Assembly: GCA_028284125.1 (NCBI GenBank)
Contig: JANQSI010000018.1
Span: forward strand, 124,001 to 188,000
DNA: 64,000 nt
DNA from: Cyclobacteriaceae bacterium
Lineage (GTDB): Bacteria > Bacteroidota > Bacteroidia > Cytophagales > Cyclobacteriaceae
Direction of reading: 5' to 3'
A program made the translations under genes and the position numbers. The notes below the pieces were generated by a model. That model searched no databases and was not told the DNA's origin. It saw only the letters and a list, made by a program, of their open reading frames with translations. Below are positions 1-6,628 of this stretch, in pieces. Numbering within the stretch: the first letter of the stretch is position 1; each line of letters begins with the position of its first letter.

Positions 1-407
1 AGATTAAGCTAAAAGAAAAAGGTAATCAGTCCGTATTGGGAGGCGTTCCCAAATCACTTCCTGCTTTAGTGAAGGCAATACGTATTCAGGAAAAAGCAAG
101 AGGCGTAGGATTTGATTGGGACAATCAAGACCAAGTATGGGACAAAGTCAAAGAAGAGCTAACCGAATTTCAAGCCGAATCAGACCCTCAAAAACAAATG
201 GGAGAGTTTGGTGATCTACTTTTCTCTTTGATCAACTATGCTCGATTCGTAGACATCAATCCAGAGGAAGCGCTGGAGCGTACAAACAAAAAATTCATCA
301 AACGATTTCAATACTTGGAGTCGGAATCAAAGAAAGACGGAAAGCAAATGGGGGAAATGACCCTTCAAGAGATGGATGAGTACTGGGAACGAGCGAAGCA
401 ATTGTAG
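1..407 (+). CDS. mazG: Nucleoside triphosphate pyrophosphohydrolase MazG, C-terminal part
   Basis: The 3' part of mazG; the reading frame is open to the window edge (frame from base 3), so the true start lies upstream. MazG hydrolyses (d)NTPs to monophosphate and pyrophosphate and helps cleanse the nucleotide pool. The visible part is the second MazG helical domain: a KxxGVPxSLPAL lead-in, then the metal-binding ExxE...ExxD pattern seen as EELTEFQAE followed by EFGDLLFSL. The C-terminal WERAK-type helix is complete. The truncation is due to the window edge, not to mutation. Confidence 0.93.
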   Translation, partial: IKLKEKGNQSVLGGVPKSLPALVKAIRIQEKARGVGFDWDNQDQVWDKVKEELTEFQAESDPQKQMGEFGDLLFSLINYARFVDINPEEALERTNKKFIKRFQYLESESKKDGKQMGEMTLQEMDEYWERAKQL

Positions 408-480
408 TTGGTTAATTGGTAGAATGGTTAATTAGTTAATTGGATCTAATCATCTAATCAACTATTTAACTAATAAACTA
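408..480. repeat. Degenerate TTAATTGGTTAATTGG-type intergenic hairpin repeat
   Basis: Low-complexity tract after mazG built from GGTTAATTGGT and GGTTAATTAGTTAATTGG units followed by their approximate reverse complement (TCTAATCATCTAATCAAC). It can fold into an imperfect hairpin. The same element occurs at 18976-19030 after the MOSC gene, so it is a dispersed intergenic repeat rather than a gene-specific terminator. It has no poly-T tail. Confidence 0.6.
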
Positions 481-481
481 T

Positions 482-574
482 CTATCGGCTTTTATCCATT
501 TTAACCCTGCCAATTCCAATCACCGCAAGAACTATGGCAGTGATCATTAAGATTACTTTTGCTAATTTTTTCAT
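482..574 (-). CDS. Tiny hydrophobic single-pass peptide (30 aa), hypothetical
   Basis: ATG at 574 and TAG at 482 give a 30-residue peptide: a basic start (MKKLAK), a hydrophobic stretch VILMITAIVLAVIGIG long enough for one membrane helix, and a basic tail (RVKMDKSR). This positive-helix-positive layout is what real small membrane peptides look like. It lies downstream of a second tiny hydrophobic ORF on the same strand (595-666). No homologue is recognised and no strong Shine-Dalgarno site is visible, which is usual in Bacteroidota. It could be chance. Confidence 0.4.
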   Translation of the reverse strand: MKKLAKVILMITAIVLAVIGIGRVKMDKSR

Positions 575-594
575 TTTGGTGGTGTTTGTGGTTT

Positions 595-666
595 TTACAT
601 TCCTAGTCCATCAATCATTAGTAGAAGAACCAGTATTACGAAAAGGAGTACAGTAATTCGTTTCAT
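595..666 (-). CDS. Tiny hydrophobic single-pass peptide (23 aa), hypothetical
   Basis: ATG at 666 and TAA at 595 encode 23 residues starting MKRITV, followed by an almost purely aliphatic stretch and ending MIDGLGM. One membrane helix is predicted by eye. It lies 20 bases upstream of the other tiny hydrophobic ORF (482-574) on the same strand, so the two could be co-transcribed. Function unknown. Confidence 0.38.
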   Translation of the reverse strand: MKRITVLLFVILVLLLMIDGLGM

Positions 667-700
667 AGCGGCGGCTTTTTTCAAGAAGTAAAGTTCATAC

Positions 701-738
701 TTATCAGATGATAAAGTCAATACCCATATTTGGGTATT
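701..738. promoter_or_regulatory. Two adjacent inverted repeats, possible operator region
   Basis: TTATCAGATGATAA (701-714; arms TTATCA/TGATAA, 2-base spacer) is followed by AATACCCA-TATT-TGGGTATT (719-738; 8-base arms). They lie upstream of the tiny minus-strand ORFs and downstream of the TMEM175-family gene. Either could be a regulator site or an RNA hairpin. Neither has a poly-T tail. Confidence 0.35.
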
Positions 739-803
739 TTAGTTACATAAAAACGAATATTCTAAGAATCAGTGGTACTATATGAGGATAGGGAATCCTA
801 AGG

Positions 804-1556
804 CTACTCAAATCTTGCTTTCATCCTTTTGTTCACAATACGCCCAAACGTGAACATTACTGGAGGATAAAGCATATATATGAAGCCACCAATGCTATAA
901 TTGAGTACACCTCTTCCAAAAATGCCAAGCGAAATGATCACTACGGAAAGAAATGGAATAGAACTCATTAGGAGATTTTGCCACATGCCGACTTTTGTAG
1001 AGAAGGTCTCGTATTCATCCAATTCCAGATCTTCTCTCTTTTTATACGAATGTCGATAGAGCCAGGACATGGAAAGGAAAATAGCGCAAGCACCAAGGCC
1101 GTAGGCAACCATTAAGAGCGTCATGTTACTGTTATTCATTTCTCCGCCGAAATTGTTCATGAAGTTGTCGCCTTTTCTAAAGATAATACCGGAGTATAAT
1201 TCATAAAGGAACCGGGCCAGAAATTTCAACGGATAAACATAAATGAGCAGTAAAAACAAGAGTAACGTATTAATCGTCACTGTCTTAGTGTCTTGTAATC
1301 CGTACCGAAGGAAAAAAATGTAGTGCTGATACCAAATAACTACGATCAGGACAATACATATAAAAGAAGGAATAATGTCATTGATTGAATTTCGAAGTTC
1401 CTCAAATGTCTCAGGAACAGAAGTGGATAAAACGACCAATGTAAATGCAACCGCAAAGACTGCATCACTGAAAGTTTCAATCCTTGTCTGATTAAGTCCA
1501 CGATAGTTAAACTTAGGGTCAAGACCGACCAATTGACCTTTTAAGGCACTTCTCAT
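804..1556 (-). CDS. TMEM175-family (DUF1211) potassium-channel-like membrane protein
   Basis: 250-residue membrane protein. Residues 25-31 read RIETFSD, the diagnostic RxxxFSD motif of TMEM1 in the TMEM175 family, followed by AVFAVAFTLVVL. Bacterial members carry one six-helix repeat and form tetrameric K+-selective leak channels lacking the classical TVGYG filter. Several further hydrophobic segments follow (FICIVLIVVIWYQHYIFF, TLLLFLLLIYVYPLKFL, and segments near the C-terminus). Start is the ATG at 1556. Family assignment is firm; K+ selectivity here is inferred from the family. Confidence 0.85.
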   Translation of the reverse strand: MRSALKGQLVGLDPKFNYRGLNQTRIETFSDAVFAVAFTLVVLSTSVPETFEELRNSINDIIPSFICIVLIVVIWYQHYIFFLRYGLQDTKTVTINTLLLFLLLIYVYPLKFLARFLYELYSGIIFRKGDNFMNNFGGEMNNSNMTLLMVAYGLGACAIFLSMSWLYRHSYKKREDLELDEYETFSTKVGMWQNLLMSSIPFLSVVIISLGIFGRGVLNYSIGGFIYMLYPPVMFTFGRIVNKRMKARFE

Positions 1557-1676
1557 TGCACACCGTTTATGGGCTTAAGATAAGCCATTCATCTATTATA
1601 TAATCCCCTTAAAACAAAATAAGTCAGCAGATCACCACTGAGTCGTTCTACGCATACAACAAAACCATATTGAACA

Positions 1677-2828
1677 ATGGGAAAAAGCAAACTACTATTA
1701 CTAGCACTATGTATGTGTCTTGTCACTGCGACAATGGCACAATTGAGTACTCCACCTAATGGAGGTAATCAAAAAAGTGTTGTCAAGCAATACATTGGAA
1801 GATTGGCTTCCGTTGAGATTGTTTACAACAGTCCTGACGTAACCGGGTTTAATGGACAAAGTAGAAAAGGTCAAATTTGGGGACAGCTCGTCCCTTGGGG
1901 ATTTGCACCTCTTGGATTTGGATTAAGTACACCTGAAAATCCATCGCCGTGGCGAGCTGGTGCTAATGAGAACACTACAATTGAATTTTCGCACGATGTT
2001 TTAATTGAAGGAAAAGAGATAAAGGCAGGTAAATATGGATTTCATGTTGCACCAGCTGAAAATGGCCCGTGGACACTTGTCTTTTCGAAAGATAATAACC
2101 ACTGGGGAAGCTTCTTCTATGATCCAGCCAACGATGCGTTAAGAGTGGATGTCGAAGCTCAAGACGTGGAATTTAGAGAGTGGCTCACGTTTGATTTCAT
2201 TGATAGACAAGCTACATCTGCAACTGCGGCGTTGGTTTGGGAAAACAAAATGGTTCCCTTCAAAATCGAGGTTAAAGACATTGACAAGGTTACAATCGCT
2301 GCATTAAAGGCTGAGTTAAACAATTCGCAGGGATTTACCGGTACTAACTATCAAGCGGCAGCCAATTATGCGTCAAATGTAGGAGATCATGATCAGGCAT
2401 TGATATGGGCAGATGCTGCGATTTCGGGACCTTTTGTAGGTCAGAGAACATTTGCAACCTTATCTACGAAAGCTACTGTTTTAAGAAATGCTGGAAAAAC
2501 AGACGAATCAAATGCGATTATGGATGAAGCAATCAAATTGCCTGGAGCTAATGCAGGTGCAATTCATGCCTATGGTCGTGCGTTGATTGCATCCGACCAA
2601 AAAGAAAAAGCGCTTGAAGTTTTTCAATACAATGCAAAAACCAATAAAGGTCAGTGGCCAACCAACTACGGATTAGCCAGAGGATATTCTGCAGTTGGAA
2701 ATTTCAAGCAAGCAATAAAATATTTGCAGTTAGCAAAAGAAAACATGCCTCCGAACGCTGCTGGGGTTAATGGACCGATCATTGACCAGAATCTGGAGAA
2801 ACTGAAAAACGGAGAAGACATTAACTAA
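1677..2828 (+). CDS. Secreted DUF2911 protein with C-terminal TPR-like region
   Basis: 383 residues with a signal peptide (about 1-21, ending ATMAQ). The middle (about 35-200) is a DUF2911 domain, recognisable from KGQIWGQLVPWG, PWRAGANENTTIEF, and GKYGFHVAP followed by WTLVFSKDNNHWGSFFYD. Residues about 215-375 are helical, TPR-like repeats (NYASNVGDHDQALIWADAA, YGRALIASDQKEKALEVF, LARGYSAVGNFKQAIKYLQ). DUF2911 proteins are common, secreted and uncharacterised in Bacteroidota. Transcribed alone and followed by a terminator at 2860. Confidence 0.85.
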   Translation: MGKSKLLLLALCMCLVTATMAQLSTPPNGGNQKSVVKQYIGRLASVEIVYNSPDVTGFNGQSRKGQIWGQLVPWGFAPLGFGLSTPENPSPWRAGANENTTIEFSHDVLIEGKEIKAGKYGFHVAPAENGPWTLVFSKDNNHWGSFFYDPANDALRVDVEAQDVEFREWLTFDFIDRQATSATAALVWENKMVPFKIEVKDIDKVTIAALKAELNNSQGFTGTNYQAAANYASNVGDHDQALIWADAAISGPFVGQRTFATLSTKATVLRNAGKTDESNAIMDEAIKLPGANAGAIHAYGRALIASDQKEKALEVFQYNAKTNKGQWPTNYGLARGYSAVGNFKQAIKYLQLAKENMPPNAAGVNGPIIDQNLEKLKNGEDIN

Positions 2829-2859
2829 GATCTAAAGATCCAACCTGTTCTAATCTGTC

Positions 2860-2896
2860 AGCTAAGAGCCCTTTTGTCGGGTTCTTAGCTTTTTTG
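2860..2896 (+). terminator. Rho-independent terminator after the DUF2911 gene
   Basis: Stem AGCTAAGAGCCC (2860-2871) pairs with GGGTTCTTAGCT (2879-2890) with one mismatch and a 7-base loop, followed by a T run (2891-2895). It lies 32 bases after the DUF2911 stop codon. Confidence 0.85.
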
Positions 2897-2950
2897 TTTC
2901 AACACTTTTCCAATGAAACCGTTACTTTAAGCAACCAAAAAATCTAAACC

Positions 2951-4099
2951 ATGACTAAAAAAGTACTTACAGTTTTTTTAACGCTAGGAATCATCTCACT
3001 TTCTGCCAGTGAATTGAATCCGGGGTTGAAGAAAGGAACACCGGATATTAAATCAATCAGTAAGCTGACATTTAGTGTCGATGGAATCTTATTTCTAGGG
3101 GACTCTGAAGGTGGAAACATTTTTGCCATCGATTTGAGTGACGACCAGGAAAGCAATTACGAAGAAGGTTTAAATGTCGCTGATGTAGAAAGTGAAATTG
3201 CTGGCATGCTAGGGACTACCGCAGAAAATATTTTGATACATGATATGGCGGTTAATCCTATTTCCAGAAATACCTATTTGAGTGTATCAAGAGGAAGAGC
3301 AAAATGGACATCAAGGTGGCAGCTTCCGAACGATCTGTCTGCAGCAGATGTGTTAATCAAAGTTTCTCCGGAAGGGGAGTTCTCAGAAGTAAAACTGGAA
3401 AACGTCGAGTTTTCAAGCGTGAGCCTGCCAAATCCAGTTGGAGCAGAGAAAGAACATGAATGGAAAAAAGGCACGAAACTTCGAGTTGATGCAATCACAG
3501 ACTTGATTTACAATGATGGTAACATTTATGTTGCAGGACTATCAAATGAAGAGTTTGCTGCATCGATGTGGATCGCCCCTTATCCGTTCAAAAAAGACGT
3601 GAAGACTTCTACGCTAGAAATCTACCACGGAGCACATGGGAAATACGAAACTCACGCGCCGATTCGAACATTTCTGCCTTACGAACTCAATAACAAAAAC
3701 CACATTATGGCAGCTTATCTGTGTACTCCATTGGTAACATTTGAAACGGACAAGCTAGGAAATCAGGAGCATGTGAAAGGGAGAACCGTTGCGGAATTTG
3801 GTGCAGGCAACTATCCATTGGATATGGTGGCATATCAAAACAATGGAAAAGATTACGTCCTTATGTCCAATAGCCAGCTTCCATTATTAATCTTTGATCC
3901 AGCAGATGTAGAATCGTTCGAAGGGGAAATCACCACGGAAGTGGAAGGATACATCGCCGGTGTGAAATACACACCAAGATCGGGATCGGGAGTACAGGAG
4001 CTTGAGGATTTTAACGATAAATTCATACTCGCAACTCAGCGAATGCCAAGTGGTAAACTAGCATTGGTATCGCTTCCCAAATCATGGTTGAGGCCATAA
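2951..4099 (+). CDS. Secreted predicted beta-propeller protein, function unknown
   Basis: 382 residues with an N-terminal hydrophobic signal (VLTVFLTLGIISLSAS). The body has recurring short beta-rich segments such as KLTFSVDGILFLGDSEGGNIFAIDL, HDMAVNPISRNTYLSVSR, DLIYNDGNIYVAGLS and DMVAYQNNGKDYVLMSN, spaced like the blades of an NHL/SMP-30-type propeller. No catalytic motif is recognised. The following gene overlaps it by 16 bases and also encodes an exported beta protein, so the two form an operon. A periplasmic or surface role is inferred from the signal peptide. Confidence 0.7.
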   Translation: MTKKVLTVFLTLGIISLSASELNPGLKKGTPDIKSISKLTFSVDGILFLGDSEGGNIFAIDLSDDQESNYEEGLNVADVESEIAGMLGTTAENILIHDMAVNPISRNTYLSVSRGRAKWTSRWQLPNDLSAADVLIKVSPEGEFSEVKLENVEFSSVSLPNPVGAEKEHEWKKGTKLRVDAITDLIYNDGNIYVAGLSNEEFAASMWIAPYPFKKDVKTSTLEIYHGAHGKYETHAPIRTFLPYELNNKNHIMAAYLCTPLVTFETDKLGNQEHVKGRTVAEFGAGNYPLDMVAYQNNGKDYVLMSNSQLPLLIFDPADVESFEGEITTEVEGYIAGVKYTPRSGSGVQELEDFNDKFILATQRMPSGKLALVSLPKSWLRP

Positions 4100-5232
4100 A
4101 AAGTATCAATTTTTTATTCGATAAAGGAGGTTCACTATACCTCCTTTCTTTTTTCTTTCTGCTCAACTTCGGAAGGTCACAAGAAATCGTCTACGACAAA
4201 AATGTTATCAGTGCCACTTACGGTCAGATAACAATTAAAGGATTAAACGAATCGGTCGTTACGAATCTTAGAAACAAAAACCTGACAAGCAAACAGTGGT
4301 CGACTTTTTTTAAGATCACCGTAGAAAGTTCCACGCGACCAATGTTGGGAACTTATTCCACAAAGGAGGATAAAATCCATTTTAAGCCTCGCTTCCTTCC
4401 AGATCCGGAGATCTCATATGAGACGACTTTTTCGTCTGCTTCCTTAAATCTGATTATACCTGATTACCCTATTGATGAGGATGTTGTTTCAATTATTAAT
4501 TTCAATGAGCTTGGATCTAGACCCAACCAAGTAGTCAAGGTATTTCCGGAAAGTGATCAGTTGCCGGCTAACATTCTTCGCTTTTATATTCATTTTTCTA
4601 ACCCTGCAGATTTTCAAAACCCGTTTGACTACATCCGTATTGAAAATGAAAACGGTGATGTGATTGCAGAGCCATTTGTGGAAATGGAAGAAGGCCTTTG
4701 GAGTATAGATCGGAAAAGACTTACGGTTCTAATTCATCCCGGTAGAATCAAGCGTAATGTTGGTCCAAACATGACGATTGGAGAAGTATTTGAAGAAGGC
4801 GAATCTTACCAATTGGTGGTTTCAGAAAAATGGAATCTCAAGGAAAAATTCATCAAGCCATTTAAAATCACCTCGGCATTGCGAACGGAAATTGATGTTG
4901 AAAACTGGGAAGTGGAAATTCCTGATGCTGGAACTACTGATCAATTGATCATTCGAACCAACAGATTATTAGATAATGCTTTAAGTGAGCGTTTGATTGA
5001 GGTCCGAGATGAAAATGGGGCCAAGGTCAATGGAGATTTCCGTTATAAGGCTGTAGATGACTTATTGATTTTTAAACCAGAATACCGATGGGTGTCAAAG
5101 GATTATTTGATTGATGTTAATCCCAAGTTGGAAGATGTCAGTGGCAACACTCCTCAGAGCGTATTTGACATAGAAGGAGAGGGGTCAAAAGAAAAAAATA
5201 AAAAGTTTGAGCTAAGGTTTTCCGTCAAATAA
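4084..5232 (+). CDS. Exported Ig-like (SbsA/Big_5-type) beta protein, hypothetical
   Basis: 382 residues; ATG at 4084 lies inside the end of the preceding propeller gene (16-base overlap), implying translational coupling. A hydrophobic segment (LYLLSFFFLLNF, about 18-29) serves as signal. Two Ig-like beta units are suggested by PANILRFYIHFSNPADFQNP with YIRIENENGDVI, and DQLIIRTNRLLDNALSERL with IEVRDENGAKVNG. These resemble the Big_5 pattern (a 'strand - N(P) - F - v.v.d.nG' layout) used in bacterial surface proteins. Function unknown; probably works with the propeller partner. It ends 2 bases before the convergent membrane gene. Confidence 0.65.
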   Translation: MVEAIKSINFLFDKGGSLYLLSFFFLLNFGRSQEIVYDKNVISATYGQITIKGLNESVVTNLRNKNLTSKQWSTFFKITVESSTRPMLGTYSTKEDKIHFKPRFLPDPEISYETTFSSASLNLIIPDYPIDEDVVSIINFNELGSRPNQVVKVFPESDQLPANILRFYIHFSNPADFQNPFDYIRIENENGDVIAEPFVEMEEGLWSIDRKRLTVLIHPGRIKRNVGPNMTIGEVFEEGESYQLVVSEKWNLKEKFIKPFKITSALRTEIDVENWEVEIPDAGTTDQLIIRTNRLLDNALSERLIEVRDENGAKVNGDFRYKAVDDLLIFKPEYRWVSKDYLIDVNPKLEDVSGNTPQSVFDIEGEGSKEKNKKFELRFSVK

Positions 5233-5234
5233 TC

Positions 5235-5831
5235 TCAGCCTTCCTCCTCTGGCTGGTCCAATTCCACGAATATTCTTCTTAGCCTCTTTATTTTTCTTCC
5301 ATAAATGAGGTTTATCAAGAAATTCAAGACCAAGCCAAGTATTCCACAGAAAAGAATTCCAAAACCTGTGATTATTAATAAATCATTGGTGGAGGGAACA
5401 TGTTGATCCTCTTCCCAAGCGATGTATACACCATAGGCGTAGGTAAGAGGAATCAAAACCCATATCACCACTTTGTAGTGGAGGAAAAAGAAATTGAGAT
5501 AACCAAGTAATTTTTTAAGACCCGTTTTTACGTCAATGGTAAAATCAAACGCTTTAATTCTCTGAATAAGAAATTGATAATAAAAAAGGTAGATGATAAT
5601 GATTCCCGGCATTACTATTCCATAGAGAAAAGGTTCATCATCTTTAAAAAGAATATAGATAAGAGGAAGTGAAACCAAGTTCATCCAAAACTCAATCCAT
5701 AAAATGATTTTTATCCAATAGAGAGGAGTTTTGGATTTCTTAGTGATTAACTCATCGATGTTAAGTTCACCTTCGACCGAAGAATGCTTCTTACCCTTAT
5801 TCCATAATTCTATGATATCAACCTCAGCCAT
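5235..5831 (-). CDS. Four-helix membrane protein co-encoded with an ECF sigma factor
   Basis: 198 residues. A soluble N-terminus (about 1-35, with ELWNKGKK) is followed by four hydrophobic segments: about 37-62, 69-90, 116-135 and 147-175, then a basic/acidic tail. It overlaps the sigma gene upstream by 8 bases, so both come from one message. The position is where an anti-sigma factor normally sits, but no zinc-binding ZAS or FecR domain is visible. Similar sigma/4-TM pairs occur widely in Cytophagales. An anti-sigma or stress-sensing role is inference from gene order only. Confidence 0.65.
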   Translation of the reverse strand: MAEVDIIELWNKGKKHSSVEGELNIDELITKKSKTPLYWIKIILWIEFWMNLVSLPLIYILFKDDEPFLYGIVMPGIIIIYLFYYQFLIQRIKAFDFTIDVKTGLKKLLGYLNFFFLHYKVVIWVLIPLTYAYGVYIAWEEDQHVPSTNDLLIITGFGILFCGILGLVLNFLINLIYGRKIKRLRRIFVELDQPEEEG

Positions 5832-6300
5832 CGATTAATTTTTTGAGTTGAGTTTTCAATCTATTTACTTTCACTCCAACATTCGTCACGGTCATTCCCA
5901 GTATTTCAGCAATTTCTTTATAGCTTTTATTTTCCAAATACAGCAGAATAATCGCTCTGTCCGCCTCTTTTAGCTTTCTTACTGCATTATACAACTGCTC
6001 AATCTGCTCCTTCTCCTCATGATCGATCTCTTCAGAAACCTGGACATTGTCCAATGAAACGGAATCAATTGATTTTCGATTCTTCCTGGACATGGCCAAA
6101 CATACATTCAGCGTAACTCTATAGACCCAAGTCGAAACCTTGGAACGCATTTCAAATTTTTCATGCGATTTCCAAAGTTGTACAGTCACCTCTTGGATAA
6201 AGTCTTTAAGCTCTTCCTCATCTCTTGAATAGACACCACATATATGCCTGATCATTGGCATATTGTCGAGCACAAACGTTTTGAAAAAGGTACTTGACAA
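5824..6300 (-). CDS. ECF-type RNA polymerase sigma factor
   Basis: 158 residues. Region 2 is seen in DFIQEVTVQLWKSHEKF and STWVYRVTLNVCLAMSRK; region 4 in IILLYLENKSYKEIAEILGM followed by TVTNVGVKVNRLKTQLKKL, the helix-turn-helix for the -35 element. Start: TTG at 6300 is used because an in-frame stop (TGA at 6307-6309) lies just upstream and the first ATG (residue 14) would cut into the first helix of region 2. It overlaps the downstream membrane gene by 8 bases. The leader upstream carries a structured RNA with terminator (6417-6540), so expression may be attenuated. Confidence 0.85.
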   Translation of the reverse strand: MSSTFFKTFVLDNMPMIRHICGVYSRDEEELKDFIQEVTVQLWKSHEKFEMRSKVSTWVYRVTLNVCLAMSRKNRKSIDSVSLDNVQVSEEIDHEEKEQIEQLYNAVRKLKEADRAIILLYLENKSYKEIAEILGMTVTNVGVKVNRLKTQLKKLIDG

Positions 6301-6416
6301 GACTCTTCACTTTTTAGTAGCAGGATCTGAACATTTATTTCAAATTGGGAGGAAAATTTTTAGGTCAAATCCGGATTTTAAAATTATCAATATTTAAGCT
6401 ATTGAAATTTGAGCAT

Positions 6417-6444
6417 AAAAAAAGGGAGCACTTTGTGTACTCCC
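6417..6444 (-). terminator. Intrinsic terminator between WG-repeat and sigma genes (minus strand)
   Basis: Stem GGGAGTAC / GTGCTCCC (8 pairs, one G-U), loop ACAAA, then seven T on the minus strand. No minus-strand protein gene ends just upstream of it, which is why a small RNA or attenuator is proposed. Confidence 0.75.
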
Positions 6445-6540
6445 ATAGCCGATCCTTCGCTGGTTGGACCGAGCATGACCCGGTATAAGATACCGAATCT
6501 AATCACCGCCTAATTTACTCGCCTGTAAATGTAGATAGTA
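6417..6540 (-). ncRNA. Candidate structured RNA / terminator leader upstream of ECF sigma gene
   Basis: Read on the minus strand, three hairpins follow each other: CGGTAT-CTT-ATACCG (6495-6481), TCGGTCC...GGATCGG (6472-6449, 10-base loop), and GGGAGTAC-ACAAA-GTGCTCCC (6444-6424) followed directly by TTTTTTT (6423-6417). The last is a textbook intrinsic terminator with one G-U pair. The 5' end is not defined; 6540 is a guess. The sigma start codon is 117 bases further down, so this is either an independent small RNA or a 5' attenuator of the sigma operon. No known RNA family is recognised. Confidence 0.5.
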
Positions 6541-6628
6541 AATATAACCATAAACACGAGAGTTTTGTTCAAAAAAATCAAACTTTTCTGGGTGCTTTTC
6601 GAAACTTAATCTGTTGTTAATTTGCGTA

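Noticed and set aside
2944-3498. Minus-strand frames opposite the propeller gene
   Set aside because: Antisense shadows of 2951-4099; the plus strand has a signal peptide and regular beta repeats.
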